Source: Caldicellulosiruptor diazotrophicus (GTDB lineage Bacteria; Bacillota; Thermoanaerobacteria; Caldicellulosiruptorales; Caldicellulosiruptoraceae). Taken from it: 64,000 nucleotides of DNA. Below the pieces are notes generated by a model. It did not search any database. It was not told where the DNA came from and saw nothing but the letters and a program-made list of their open reading frames with translations. The position numbers were made by a program, and so were the translations under genes. The stretch is taken from assembly GCF_017347585.1 (NCBI RefSeq), contig NZ_AP024480.1, positions 1,448,001 to 1,512,000 of the forward strand, written 5' to 3'. Shown one piece after another: positions 32,934 through 42,754 of this stretch. Every line of letters starts with the position of its first letter. Position 1 is the first letter of the stretch.

Positions 32934-35045
32934 CTATCTATTGTAATTTTCATTTATATATTCCACGGCATCAGCTATAGCCTTTGCAACTGCATTTTTA
33001 AAACTATCGCTCAAAAGAAGGTCCAAATCTTGGGGGTTTGTTCCAAATGCAACCTCAACCAACACAGCTGGCATAGAGGAAGTTCTCAGCACAGCCAACT
33101 TAGGTCCTTCCCCAATACCCTTGTTCTGTGTGCCAACCTGTTTGACTATGCTGTCAAGTACTATCTGGGCAAACTGCTTATCAGAAATAAGCCCATTTTG
33201 CTGTTTCTCTTTATACAAAACCATTGTCCCGCGCACAGATGAATTATCATACGCATTGTTGTGAATAGAAATAAACAAGTCAGCATTTAAACTATTTGCC
33301 ATTCTCGTTCTATCATAAAGGTCAACATATACATCTTTATCACGTGACATATAAACTTCATAGCCAAGACTTTTGAGTTTTTCTCTAAGTCTTAAAGAGA
33401 TATCCAAATTAAAATCTTTCTCATTATATGTTAGCTTTTTACTACCTACCACTTTGGTGTATATAGCACCTGGGTCCGAACCTCCATGACCAGGGTCAAT
33501 GAATATCTTTAATTTCTTCTGAGGTTTTTGTTGTTTTTGTAAAAAACTTATTGTGATATTACTCCCACTTTTGCTTATGCTTGCTATGTAGTTAGGATTA
33601 ATTTGAATGTAAACAATGCACTTGTCCTGCTGATAAACAGAATATACAGTGGTCACAACTGAGCTCTGCAAAGAATACACATCATCTGCAATGGTGATAG
33701 GATATTGGCTCTCAAGTCTTATTGTGTTGCTGCTCTGGTCGTAAAAATAGTTTATCTGAGAGACAAAAGGCGAACTTAAAACAAGGCTGGATGGCGAATT
33801 TAATCTTAAGCTTGAATACTGGTCAGCAAACACCACTTCTAACTTTCCATCCAGTTTGTTTAAAACAAAAATCTTTGCCTTCGACGAAAAGATAATCTGG
33901 CTATTATCCTGATCAATGTTTGAAAGAACATAAAAATCCACTCTACCATCGTTTACTTGGTAAAGATTATTATTTTGAACCGAAAATTGGGCTCCCTTCA
34001 AATTCAAAACCACAAAAGACTCATCAGCTCTGTAAATATCACTTACAACTGTCGGACTAATTTCAATTTGGGCAAGAGTAAAGCCATCAGAAGGTATAAC
34101 ATCTATTTTTTGAATCATATATATTTGAGAAGAAGAAGCAATTGAATTTTGAGAACCTGGATTCTGATAATCTTCGCTACTGTCAATATTTGTCTTTGAC
34201 TCCATAACTTTTGGTAAATCTATTTCAATTTTGATTAGGTTGCCCTGGTTTATTACCTTGTAATCCTTTATCAAACTTGAATCATAATCTATTACAATGC
34301 GCGAAAATTTGTTGCCACTTGAATCAATGTTTTGTGCATGTCTTATTCTAAAGATGCCATTTTTGTTTATTTCTATTCTGTTATTTTGTAAATTATCAAT
34401 ACTATTTAAAACATCCAAAACTATCCTATCAGGATTAAAAAGTTTGTAGGTCTTATAAGACAAAGTTTGGGTTGCCGAAACAATCAGTATAAACTTATTA
34501 TTTTCTATGGTATACTTTATGTCAGTAATATAATTTGTCTCCTGCACAGTTCTTGACAAACTGCTTCTTGAGGTCAAAGCACTTGATGGTTGCTTTTTTG
34601 ATGAACTTGACTGGGAAACCTGTAACTTTTTCGTATTCAAACTTACCATCTTTTTTGTTTTATCAATTTGAAAGAGGTAACCAAAAATCAAAGCCATATC
34701 TTTTGCTAAAATATAAGACTTACCACCACTTATAAAAACTTTGGCTGAAAGAGTTTTCTTGTTTCTGTTGTAATAATAAAACGCCTTGTCAACATAGAAC
34801 TGATATGTATCCTTAGACTTTTTGGCTAAGATAGATTTAGATTTTGAATTATAAGAAACGCTAAACCCTTTTAGCTTGAAAAAGTCAGCAAGTGCAAGGT
34901 AAACATTACCTTTGCTTTCTAAAGTTTCAACTGAAGAGATCAGCTTACCATCAACATAGAGTTTGTATGAGGTGGCTGCAAAAGCAGAAATAAAAATCAA
35001 TAAGAATATTGTAATCACTGCTGCCAAGCTTTTTATTTTGCTCAT
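32934..35045 (-). CDS. Secreted N-acetylmuramoyl-L-alanine amidase with AMIN-like region
   Basis: About 703 residues. It has a signal peptide (MSKIKSLAAV... AFA), then a copper-amine-oxidase-N-like domain (about 25-145, 'YKLYVDGKLI'), a Ser-rich linker, AMIN-like beta regions (about 175-300 and 320-400), further beta repeats, and a C-terminal Amidase_3 zinc domain (about 515-703) with 'FIDPGHGGSDPGA', 'SIHNNAYDN' and 'VLVEVAFGTN'. It cleaves the amide bond between muramic acid and the peptide stem of peptidoglycan. The frame is open from 35096, but only the ATG at 35045 gives a proper signal peptide. Monocistronic. Confidence 0.88.
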   Translation of the reverse strand: MSKIKSLAAVITIFLLIFISAFAATSYKLYVDGKLISSVETLESKGNVYLALADFFKLKGFSVSYNSKSKSILAKKSKDTYQFYVDKAFYYYNRNKKTLSAKVFISGGKSYILAKDMALIFGYLFQIDKTKKMVSLNTKKLQVSQSSSSKKQPSSALTSRSSLSRTVQETNYITDIKYTIENNKFILIVSATQTLSYKTYKLFNPDRIVLDVLNSIDNLQNNRIEINKNGIFRIRHAQNIDSSGNKFSRIVIDYDSSLIKDYKVINQGNLIKIEIDLPKVMESKTNIDSSEDYQNPGSQNSIASSSQIYMIQKIDVIPSDGFTLAQIEISPTVVSDIYRADESFVVLNLKGAQFSVQNNNLYQVNDGRVDFYVLSNIDQDNSQIIFSSKAKIFVLNKLDGKLEVVFADQYSSLRLNSPSSLVLSSPFVSQINYFYDQSSNTIRLESQYPITIADDVYSLQSSVVTTVYSVYQQDKCIVYIQINPNYIASISKSGSNITISFLQKQQKPQKKLKIFIDPGHGGSDPGAIYTKVVGSKKLTYNEKDFNLDISLRLREKLKSLGYEVYMSRDKDVYVDLYDRTRMANSLNADLFISIHNNAYDNSSVRGTMVLYKEKQQNGLISDKQFAQIVLDSIVKQVGTQNKGIGEGPKLAVLRTSSMPAVLVEVAFGTNPQDLDLLLSDSFKNAVAKAIADAVEYINENYNR

Positions 35046-35133
35046 CACAAGACCTACCCCGCAAAAAATGTAATTTATAGGTATATAATACCCCATTTTG
35101 TCGAATAAATCAATTTAAATATTTGCCAACGTA

Positions 35134-35162
35134 TTGTATTTTTATACACTGTGTTGTATAAT
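35134..35162 (+). promoter_or_regulatory. argC promoter
   Basis: TTGTAT (35134-35139) and TATAAT (35157-35162) with a 17-base spacer, 54 bases before the preferred argC start. Confidence 0.75.
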
Positions 35163-35168
35163 TATTTG
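35135..35168. promoter_or_regulatory. Candidate tandem ARG boxes at argC
   Basis: TGTAT-TTTT-ATACA at 35135-35148 is a perfect 14-base inverted repeat with the architecture of the ArgR box (TGAATwwwwATTCA), covering the -35. A weaker copy, TGTAT-AATT-ATTTG at 35155-35168, is centred 20 bases away over the -10. Paired sites about two helical turns apart are typical of ArgR repression. Confidence 0.5.
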
Positions 35169-35215
35169 CATAGTTGAAAACAAAATTTCATTAATACAAT
35201 GAGGAGATGACCAAG

Positions 35216-36247
35216 TTGATAAAAGCAAGCATTATAGGCGCATCAGGATATGTGGGAGTAGAGCTTATTCGGCTTTTGTTAAGACACCCTGAAGTTGAAA
35301 TTGTATCTGTGATATCTTCAAGTAGTAACCAGCTTTCTATTGATAAAACAAACCCTCAGTTTAAAAAGGTTTCAAACCTTGTATTTGAGGAATTTAAAAT
35401 AGAAGCTATAGAAGAGGCGGATGTAATATTTTGTGCTTTGCCGCACGGTATTTCACAGGAATATGTCAAAATAGGACATGATCTTGGCAAGATTGTGATT
35501 GATTTAAGTGCTGATTTTAGATACAAAGATCTGCAAAGATATGCAAAAGATTATAGTCAGCACAAATACCCTGAGCTTTTGAGCAAAAGTGCTTATGGAC
35601 TTTGTGAAATAAACAGGGAGGAGATTAAAAAGGCTCAGATTGTTGGAAATCCAGGATGTTATCCAACAAGTGTAATATTGGGACTTGCTCCTCTTTTGAA
35701 AAATAAGCTCGTAGACAAAAACAGTATTATAATAGATTCAAAGTCAGGTGTTTCTGGAGCTGGTAAAAAATCTGACTTTGCATATAGTTTTTGTGAACTT
35801 GATGAAAATTTCAAAGCATATTCGGTTGCAAAACATAGACATACAAGCGAAATTGAAGAGAAGTGCAGTTTGCTATTTGACGATGATTTGAATTTATCAT
35901 TTACACCACATCTTCTGCCTGTAAAAAGAGGAATACTGTCAACTATATATGCAAACCTTATAAAAAAGATTGATAAAAACGACCTTGTTGAAATCTACAA
36001 TGAATTCTACAAAGACGAATACTTTGTTCGTATTTTTGAAGACGAACTACCTGAGCTAAAGTACGTAAGAGGAACAAACTTTGTGGACATTGGATTTGAG
36101 GTTGATAAGAAGACAAACAGGGTTATCATAATCTCATGCATTGACAATCTCATAAAAGGTGCTGCCGGCCAGGCAATTCAAAATATGAATATAAAATTTT
36201 CTCTTGATGAAAAAATGGGACTTATAATGGTGGGAGAATATTTTTAA
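35216..36247 (+). CDS. argC: N-acetyl-gamma-glutamyl-phosphate reductase
   Basis: About 343 residues. It catalyses the NADPH-dependent third step of arginine synthesis. The N-terminal Rossmann motif reads 'ASIIGASGYVGVELIRLL', and the active-site cysteine lies in 'VGNPGCYPTSVILGL' near residue 147. An ATG at 35207 is in frame but touches the GAGGAG ribosome site; the TTG at 35216 sits 9 bases after it and gives the usual MIKASI start, so I prefer it. Confidence 0.93.
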   Translation: MIKASIIGASGYVGVELIRLLLRHPEVEIVSVISSSSNQLSIDKTNPQFKKVSNLVFEEFKIEAIEEADVIFCALPHGISQEYVKIGHDLGKIVIDLSADFRYKDLQRYAKDYSQHKYPELLSKSAYGLCEINREEIKKAQIVGNPGCYPTSVILGLAPLLKNKLVDKNSIIIDSKSGVSGAGKKSDFAYSFCELDENFKAYSVAKHRHTSEIEEKCSLLFDDDLNLSFTPHLLPVKRGILSTIYANLIKKIDKNDLVEIYNEFYKDEYFVRIFEDELPELKYVRGTNFVDIGFEVDKKTNRVIIISCIDNLIKGAAGQAIQNMNIKFSLDEKMGLIMVGEYF

Positions 36248-36275
36248 AAAATAAAATGAAGGGATGACGGTTTAT

Positions 36276-37157
36276 ATGTACGAAGAAATGGATACTCTAA
36301 TTGAAAAAGCAAGCATATTAATAGAAGCCCTTCCCTACATACAAAAGCTCTATGGAAAGACTGTTGTAATAAAATATGGCGGGAATGCTATGATAAATGA
36401 AAAGCTTAAAAACTGGGTTATGGAAGATATAACTTTGCTCAAATACATTGGCGTAAACCCAATAGTTGTTCATGGTGGTGGACCTGACATAAATTCAGTC
36501 CTCAAGAAACTCAATGTTGAAAGTCAGTTTGTCAATGGGCTCAGAGTAACAGATACGCAAACTATGGAAGTTGCTCAAATGGTTCTGGTAGGAAAGACAA
36601 ACAAAGAACTTGTATCAATGCTAAACCAAAAAGGGGGAAAGGCAATAGGCATTTGCGGAATTGATGGAAATTTAATTCAAGCACGAAAACATTATGAGTA
36701 TGTAGATGGTGAAAAAGTTGACTTGGGGTATGTAGGAGAAGTTGTGTCAATAAATGCAAAGGTTTTAGAAATGCTTGCCAAAGACGAATACATACCTGTT
36801 GTTGCCCCAATTGGTGTTGGAGAAGATGGCACAAGTTACAACATTAATGCAGATACTGTGGCAGCTGAGATTGCAAAGGCAATAAAAGCTGAAAAACTAA
36901 TGTTTATGACAGACGTCGAAGGATTAAAATATGATAAAAATAGCAAAGAAATAATTTCAGCAATTAGTGCCGATGAAGTTTTAAAAATGATTGACGAAGG
37001 AAAGATTGATGGTGGAATGATTCCAAAAGTTTTAGGATGCATTGATGCACTAAAGCATGGTGTCAATCGTACACACATACTTGATGGAAGAATTCCCCAC
37101 TGTATTTTACTCGAGATATTCACAGACAAAGGCATTGGAACAATGATTCATCTGTAA
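36276..37157 (+). CDS. argB: Acetylglutamate kinase
   Basis: About 293 residues, normal for ArgB, which phosphorylates N-acetylglutamate in arginine synthesis. 'VIKYGGNAM' near residue 28 and '[10 protein letters not shown]' near residue 64 are the substrate and ATP loops. It follows argC directly. An ATG at 36264 abuts GAAGGG; the ATG at 36276, 12 bases after it, is the more likely start. The argJ and argD genes that often sit between or after these are absent. Confidence 0.93.
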   Translation: MYEEMDTLIEKASILIEALPYIQKLYGKTVVIKYGGNAMINEKLKNWVMEDITLLKYIGVNPIVVHGGGPDINSVLKKLNVESQFVNGLRVTDTQTMEVAQMVLVGKTNKELVSMLNQKGGKAIGICGIDGNLIQARKHYEYVDGEKVDLGYVGEVVSINAKVLEMLAKDEYIPVVAPIGVGEDGTSYNINADTVAAEIAKAIKAEKLMFMTDVEGLKYDKNSKEIISAISADEVLKMIDEGKIDGGMIPKVLGCIDALKHGVNRTHILDGRIPHCILLEIFTDKGIGTMIHL

Positions 37158-37178
37158 TAAATTTTGTATTTCAGTTAT

Positions 37179-37223
37179 AAATAAACGGGGCTTTAACTTT
37201 TTTGATAACAGCCCCGTTTATTT
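37179..37223. terminator. Bidirectional terminator between argB and rlmH
   Basis: A perfect 14-bp stem (AAATAAACGGGGCT / AGCCCCGTTTATTT) with a 17-base loop. It begins 21 bases after argB and overlaps the rlmH stop codon, serving both convergent units. Confidence 0.88.
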
Positions 37224-37682
37224 ATGGTACTTTGTCCCATAAATAATTGATAATCCTCTGTAAATCTGTTCATAAAGTAAGACTCTAAAAAGCTGATGAG
37301 GGAAAGTAAGTCTTGAAAATGAGAGTAACAAATCAGCTCTTCTTTTTATCTTATTCGAAAGACCGTTGGAACTGCCAATGATAAAAGTAATATCCTTACT
37401 ACTATTTATGTTTTTCCTTAGAATCTCAGAAAATTCTTCTGACGAAAACTCTATTCCATTAATATCGCACACTATAATAAATTCGTCTTCTTTGATATAT
37501 TTTAATATCCTATCAGCTTCCTTCTCTAAAATGTTTTCAATGTTAGAATATTTATTTTCATCTTCTTCTTTTATCTCTATTTCTTCAATTTTTACCCACC
37601 GTGAAAGCCTTTTTTTGTATTCTTCACATGCTTGCAAAAAATACTTATCCTTTATTGTTCCAACACTAATTATTTTTATCAT
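37218..37682 (-). CDS. rlmH: 23S rRNA pseudouridine-1915 N3-methyltransferase
   Basis: A 154-residue SPOUT methyltransferase, full length. The knot region shows 'IIGSSNGLSNKIKRRAD' and the tail 'HQLFRVLLYEQIYRGL', hallmarks of RlmH/YbeA. It modifies helix 69 of large-subunit rRNA. Its start overlaps the arginine phosphatase stop by 4 bases. Confidence 0.93.
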   Translation of the reverse strand: MIKIISVGTIKDKYFLQACEEYKKRLSRWVKIEEIEIKEEDENKYSNIENILEKEADRILKYIKEDEFIIVCDINGIEFSSEEFSEILRKNINSSKDITFIIGSSNGLSNKIKRRADLLLSFSRLTFPHQLFRVLLYEQIYRGLSIIYGTKYHK

Positions 37683-38149
37683 ATATCATCCACTTTCAAC
37701 AAAAGTTTGTCAAGAAGAAAATTAAGTTCATCTCTGCACCTTCTGTATTCTTCAATATCCCCACCATATGGGTCAATAACATCCAATTCTTTTTTGTCAT
37801 CTAAGACATACTCTTTTAGAGTAAACACCTTGTCCATCACACCGGGATACATCTTTGTAATCACCTCTTTATGATACCTTTCCATTGTCAAGATAAGATT
37901 GCTTTCTTTTATCATCTCTTCATTTATAAGTCTTGACACATGCGACGAAATGTCAATTCCAAGTTCATTCATCACTAATATAGCATTTTTGGAAGCTTTC
38001 TGTGGGAAAAATGCAGAAAGCCCTGCTGATTCAACTTCAATGTCATCAATCTTCATCTTTCTTAGCTTTTCCTTTAAAAGATGTTCTGCCATTGGGCTTC
38101 TGCATGTATTGCCTGTGCATACAAAAAGTATCTTTTTTTTCAATATCAC
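37679..38149 (-). CDS. Low-molecular-weight protein phosphatase, arginine-phosphatase (YwlE) type
   Basis: A 156-residue LMW-PTP-fold enzyme. The P-loop is CTGNTCRS (C11 to S18); a threonine before the second cysteine is the residue that marks YwlE-type phosphoarginine phosphatases, where tyrosine phosphatases usually have isoleucine. The catalytic Asp lies in 'VIDPYGGD' near residue 124. It would reverse McsB-type arginine phosphorylation. It sits between tsaC and rlmH, overlapping both by 4 bases, close to the Bacillus arrangement. Confidence 0.85.
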   Translation of the reverse strand: MILKKKILFVCTGNTCRSPMAEHLLKEKLRKMKIDDIEVESAGLSAFFPQKASKNAILVMNELGIDISSHVSRLINEEMIKESNLILTMERYHKEVITKMYPGVMDKVFTLKEYVLDDKKELDVIDPYGGDIEEYRRCRDELNFLLDKLLLKVDDI

Positions 38150-39192
38150 AACACCTCAACAATATTGTTTGCCGCTGCTTTGTAAAGTCTATTTTCCAGA
38201 GCAAGAAATTCTAAATCAAAATTTCCCCATTCACAAAGTATATAATCAACACTAAATTGGTTAAATTTTCTCAATATCGAAAACAGATTTCTCCCACACT
38301 CTTTTGCATCAAACATGCTCCCTAAAATGAGTTTGTATTGCGAATCAAAATTGTGAGCTGTTTCATAAAAACACAATATTCCAACATTATGACCTTTAAA
38401 TTCCAATTTCTTTTTCATCTCATTTATCTTGTCAATCCTTTTATCAATTCTTCCTTTTACTATTATTAGATTAGCCTCAGGTGCATAATGCTTGTATTTC
38501 ATACCAGGTGCCCTTGGCACAGTTCCAGTTAGTCCTTCCACCATTGTTTTACTATACTCTATATCACTAAGCACTTCTTTTAAAGCAAAATACGAAATTG
38601 CACCAGGTCTCAAAATCACAGGTTTTTTGCCACTCAAGTCCACCACAGTCGATTCAAGTCCAAAAGAACATTTACCACCGTCAATTATTATATCTATTTT
38701 ACCCATCAAATCTTCTATCACATGATTAGCTTCTGTAGGGCTTGGTTTCCCAGAGACGTTTGCTGATGGTGCCGCCACAGGAACACCTGAAAGTCGTATA
38801 AGATCAAGTGCAACTTTATTTGCAGGCATCCTAATACCAACTGTTGGAAGACCTGCCGTTACGTTTTCAGGAATAACATTTTTCTTAGGTAGAACAATCG
38901 TAAGTGGTCCTGGCCAAAATCTTTCTATAAGCATATAAACCCTTTCATCTGTAATTTCGGCACATATCTCTAGCATCTCTTTTGAAGATATATGAACAAT
39001 CAATGGATTGTCCTGAGGTCTTCCTTTAGCCCAAAAAATCTTATCCACTGCATCTTTTAAAAGTGCATTCGCTCCAAGACCGTATACAGTTTCTGTCGGA
39101 AATGCAACAAGCCCACCTTCTCTCAATATCAAAGCTGCTTTTTCAAGCTTTTCATAATCTATACCCTCTTTTGCATCAATGATAATTGTCAT
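38146..39192 (-). CDS. tsaC: L-threonylcarbamoyladenylate synthase (Sua5 type)
   Basis: About 348 residues: a YrdC-like catalytic domain ('LVAFPTETVYGLGANAL', 'KGRPQDNPLIVHI', about 1-205) plus the C-terminal Sua5 domain. It makes threonylcarbamoyl-AMP for t6A37 of tRNA. The ATG at 39192 overlaps the ZIP-transporter stop (ATGA), which fixes the start. Confidence 0.92.
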   Translation of the reverse strand: MTIIIDAKEGIDYEKLEKAALILREGGLVAFPTETVYGLGANALLKDAVDKIFWAKGRPQDNPLIVHISSKEMLEICAEITDERVYMLIERFWPGPLTIVLPKKNVIPENVTAGLPTVGIRMPANKVALDLIRLSGVPVAAPSANVSGKPSPTEANHVIEDLMGKIDIIIDGGKCSFGLESTVVDLSGKKPVILRPGAISYFALKEVLSDIEYSKTMVEGLTGTVPRAPGMKYKHYAPEANLIIVKGRIDKRIDKINEMKKKLEFKGHNVGILCFYETAHNFDSQYKLILGSMFDAKECGRNLFSILRKFNQFSVDYILCEWGNFDLEFLALENRLYKAAANNIVEVL

Positions 39193-39956
39193 AATTCCAA
39201 CCACTCCAAAAGTAGTAGTGCTACAATAATACCCATCATATTTGATATTGTCGCCATTTTTAAATTCTCTTTTCGACTATACTCTGGAATAAGTTCATTC
39301 ATCACAACATAAAGCATCGCGCCTGCTGCACAAGCAAGACAGCCTGCAACTATATATTTGTTAATATAGCTTACCCCACTTCCAACCAAACACCCAACCC
39401 CTGTAGGAATTCCTGATAATATTGCATATCTTAATATTTTCTTTTTATCTTGCTTGGCTATTTTAAAAGGTAGCGAAAGAGCAAACCCTTCTGGAATATC
39501 ATGAATTATTACCATAATCCCTACTAAAATTCCAAATTTCTTTTCTACTGAAAAGCTACTTCCTATTGCCAACCCCTCAGGAAAGTTGTGAAGAGAGAGA
39601 GCAACTAAAATCAGTATTCCACTTTTGAGATATTTGTTCTGTGAAAATGAAAATTTCACTGTTAATGCTCTTTCTAATATCCCAATCATAAAGTATGAAG
39701 CAATTAATACTAAAATACACGTTAGCAAGTTTGAAATACTCACAGCTTCAGGGATAAGTCCAAAGCAAATTAAACCAAGCATTAGTCCCGATGTAAACCC
39801 AATTAAAGAGTCTTTCATCTTCTCGCCGTTTAAAGGTAAAACCAAACCTGCCAGAGCGCCAACAAATGATCCAGCTATCCCACAAAAAAAAGCAAAAAGG
39901 TTGAAAACTAAAAAATTTATTTCAAACAAAGTAACTTTAAAATTAAATAATTTCAT
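39189..39956 (-). CDS. ZIP-family divalent metal transporter
   Basis: A 255-residue membrane protein with about eight hydrophobic segments. The metal-site helices carry 'LHNFPEGLAIG' (near residue 123) and 'IHDIPEGFALS' (near residue 152). It would move zinc, manganese or iron across the membrane. In Bacillus a different manganese transporter (mntP) sits beside tsaC, so a metal transporter here fits the neighbourhood. Confidence 0.9.
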   Translation of the reverse strand: MKLFNFKVTLFEINFLVFNLFAFFCGIAGSFVGALAGLVLPLNGEKMKDSLIGFTSGLMLGLICFGLIPEAVSISNLLTCILVLIASYFMIGILERALTVKFSFSQNKYLKSGILILVALSLHNFPEGLAIGSSFSVEKKFGILVGIMVIIHDIPEGFALSLPFKIAKQDKKKILRYAILSGIPTGVGCLVGSGVSYINKYIVAGCLACAAGAMLYVVMNELIPEYSRKENLKMATISNMMGIIVALLLLEWLEL

Positions 39957-40020
39957 TTAAATATTATGAGAAAATCAGCCCTTTTATAAACACTCTAACC
40001 CAATATTTGAGTAAAATCTT

Positions 40021-40794
40021 TTATCTCACAGGTTCAGCTTTGCTGTATACCGTTCTCAGTATCACAATTGTAACTCTTCTGTTGAGCGCTCTTCCTTCTG
40101 GTGTCTTATTAGAAGCAATTGGTCTGTACTCGCCATATCCAACAACAGAAAATCTCTCAGGACGAACTTTTGAAACTCTTAAAATTTCTTGCAAAACAGA
40201 TGTAGCTCTTGCTGTTGAAAGCTCCCAGTTAGAATAAAAGTATTTATTGTGAATAGGAACATTGTCTGTGTGCCCCTCAATTCTTATGTTATTATTTGGG
40301 ACTTTTTCTAAAATCCTTGCAATCTCATGCACAACTTCTTTAGCCTGTGGTGTAAGTTTTGCTGAACCTGTATCAAATAACACATCTTTAAGTAAAATTG
40401 ATAATCCTCTCTCTTCTTGTATTACAAGCACTTTACCTTCAATACCATGTTCTTTTATAAGCCCTAAAACCTGTTTCTGTATATCATTTATGAGTTCTTC
40501 TTCAGTCATCTGCTTATTTTTTGTTGCCCCACCAACATCAGTGTTTGTTCCTTTAACATTCTTTCCAGATAATCCTTCTAATATAGAGGGACCAGAGTTC
40601 TCAAAAATATAGGCTGTACCTTTCAAAACAGATGTTAAGGATTCTGTAAAGTTCTTAAATTTGTCTATGTCAAGTTTACTCATAGAATACATTACGATAA
40701 AATATATTAGCAAAAGAGTAATCAAATCAGCGTAAGTAATAAGCCATCTTTCATGATTTTCATGGGCTGGTTCTTCCATACGCTTTCTTGCCAT
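40021..40794 (-). CDS. motB: Flagellar motor stator protein MotB
   Basis: A 257-residue stator subunit: cytoplasmic basic start, one membrane helix containing the proton-carrying Asp (D23 in 'TYADLITLL'), and a C-terminal OmpA-like peptidoglycan-binding domain (about 120-245, 'IRIEGHTDNVPI'). It starts 7 bases after motA. It anchors the stator and powers flagellar rotation. Confidence 0.93.
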   Translation of the reverse strand: MARKRMEEPAHENHERWLITYADLITLLLIYFIVMYSMSKLDIDKFKNFTESLTSVLKGTAYIFENSGPSILEGLSGKNVKGTNTDVGGATKNKQMTEEELINDIQKQVLGLIKEHGIEGKVLVIQEERGLSILLKDVLFDTGSAKLTPQAKEVVHEIARILEKVPNNNIRIEGHTDNVPIHNKYFYSNWELSTARATSVLQEILRVSKVRPERFSVVGYGEYRPIASNKTPEGRALNRRVTIVILRTVYSKAEPVR

Positions 40795-40801
40795 CTACTT
40801 T

Positions 40802-41599
40802 TTACCCCCCAACAGTTGCACCAGCCGGTTCTTGAGCTTGGCTTTGCTTCTGACCAGCTTCTTTTAGCATCCCACCAATTTTTTCTCTAAGTATTCTTGG
40901 GTTTTCACCAGCCTGAATTGACAAAAGCCCTTCCACGATTATCTCATTTAACATTCTTTCCTGCTTTGCCTTTGTCTTTATCTTTTTACCAAAGTTGAGC
41001 CAGATAAGGTTGGCAGATGAAACGCCATATAAAGTCGCAACAAATGCAACAGCTATGGCCGGACCAAGCTCATCTGGATTTGTTAAGTTTGAAAGCACAG
41101 AAATAAGTCCCATAACAGTACCAATAATACCCATTGTAGGTGAATATCCACCTGCTGCTTCAAATACCTCAGCTGCTTCTTTAAGTTCATCTTCAGCAAG
41201 GTAAACTTCTCTGTCCAAAATATCCCTAATCACTTCTCCTTCAATACCATCAACAACAAGTCCCAAACCCTTTTTCAAAAGTGGATTTTGTATATTGGGA
41301 ATTTCTTGCTCTAAAGCCAAAAGCCCTTCTTTTCGCGCCCTGTCAGAAAGCTGGACAAGTTGTTCAACCACACTTGCAAAATCAATTTTTTTATCCATAA
41401 AAACCATTTTAAAATGTTTTACAGCAGTTTTTATCTGTGACATTGGAAATGAAACAAGGACTGCAGCAATTGTTCCCCCAAAAACAATCATGGCAGCTGA
41501 AATCTGTAAAAGCTTTGCAGGATTACCTTTTTCTATTATAAATGCAGTCAAAAGTGAACCGAATCCTAATATTAATCCACCAATTGAAAGAATATCCAT
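40802..41599 (-). CDS. motA: Flagellar motor stator protein MotA
   Basis: About 265 residues with four hydrophobic segments and 'EAAGGYSPTMGIIGTVMGLI' near residue 145, the conserved proline region of MotA. It forms the ion channel with MotB. The frame is open from 41638; ATGs at 41611, 41608 and 41599 follow AAGGG. I chose 41599 (MDILSIGG), which gives the usual MotA N-terminus and workable spacing. Confidence 0.9.
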   Translation of the reverse strand: MDILSIGGLILGFGSLLTAFIIEKGNPAKLLQISAAMIVFGGTIAAVLVSFPMSQIKTAVKHFKMVFMDKKIDFASVVEQLVQLSDRARKEGLLALEQEIPNIQNPLLKKGLGLVVDGIEGEVIRDILDREVYLAEDELKEAAEVFEAAGGYSPTMGIIGTVMGLISVLSNLTNPDELGPAIAVAFVATLYGVSSANLIWLNFGKKIKTKAKQERMLNEIIVEGLLSIQAGENPRILREKIGGMLKEAGQKQSQAQEPAGATVGG

Positions 41600-41662
41600 T
41601 TTTATCATCATCCCTTTTCTGGTGAAAATTTTGCGCACTTAGTCATAATAATTATCGGCATT

Positions 41663-42730
41663 TTAAACTACTTCCTTTAATCTTTCTGTCTGAAAATGAG
41701 TAATTAGAGCATCGATAATCTCATCAAGATCACCATCTAAAATCTGCTCAAGCTTGTACAAGGTAAGACCAATTCTATGATCTGTCACACGTCCCTGAGG
41801 AAAGTTATATGTTCTTATTCTCTCACTTCTGTCACCTGTTCCAACTTGGCTTCTTCTTTGGCTTTCTATCTCTTTTTGCTGAATACTCTGATAGTAATCA
41901 TAAAGCCTTGCCCTCAGTATCTTCATTGCCCTGTCCCTGTTTGCATGCTGCGACCTTTCGTCCTGGCAGGTTACAACAATTCCCGTGGGCTTGTGAACAA
42001 TTCTAACAGCTGACTCTGTCTTGTTTACATGCTGACCTCCCGCACCGCCTGCTCTGAACGTATCTATCTCAAGGTCCTCTTCTCTTATCTCAACTTCAAC
42101 ATCCTCAACTTCTGGCAAAACGGCAACAGTTGCAGTTGATGTATGAATTCTTCCGCCTGACTCTGTCACAGGAACTCTCTGAACTCTGTGAACTCCACTT
42201 TCATATTTGAGCCTGCTATACGCACCTTTTCCGCTTATCATAAAAATTACCTCTTTAAACCCATCCAAATCACTCTCACTTGTCGACATCACTTCAACTT
42301 TCCAGTTTTTCCTCTCTGCATACCTTGAATACATCCTGAAAAGCTCTGCTGCAAAAAGTGCTGCTTCCTCACCACCTGCACCTGCTCTTATCTCCATTAT
42401 AACATTTTTTTCGTCGTTAGGATCCTTGGGCAAAAGTAAAATCTTGAGCTGTGTTTCCACAATCTCTTTCTGTTCTTTTGCCCGATTTAGCTCTTCTTTT
42501 ACAAGTTTTTCAAAATCTTCATCAAGGTCTGTATCTAAAAGATCTTCAGCCTCTTTGATAGTGTCTAAAATCCTTTTGTATTCTCTGAACTTCTCTACAA
42601 TTGGCTGAAGATTGCTATGTTCTTTCATAAGTTTTTGCCACTCTTGTGGTTGGCTTATTATCTCAGGGTCTGCAATCTTTTTCTCAAGCTCTAAATATTT
42701 TTCCTCAATTACTTGAAGCTTTTCTATCAT
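41663..42730 (-). CDS. prfA: Peptide chain release factor 1
   Basis: A 355-residue class-I release factor. The stop-codon-reading tripeptide is PVT (187-189), the RF1 PxT type recognising UAA/UAG, and the GGQ catalytic motif is at 231-233. It lies 24 bases after prmC, whose product methylates that glutamine. Confidence 0.96.
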   Translation of the reverse strand: MIEKLQVIEEKYLELEKKIADPEIISQPQEWQKLMKEHSNLQPIVEKFREYKRILDTIKEAEDLLDTDLDEDFEKLVKEELNRAKEQKEIVETQLKILLLPKDPNDEKNVIMEIRAGAGGEEAALFAAELFRMYSRYAERKNWKVEVMSTSESDLDGFKEVIFMISGKGAYSRLKYESGVHRVQRVPVTESGGRIHTSTATVAVLPEVEDVEVEIREEDLEIDTFRAGGAGGQHVNKTESAVRIVHKPTGIVVTCQDERSQHANRDRAMKILRARLYDYYQSIQQKEIESQRRSQVGTGDRSERIRTYNFPQGRVTDHRIGLTLYKLEQILDGDLDEIIDALITHFQTERLKEVV

Positions 42731-42754
42731 TCAATCACCCCATCCAATATATTT

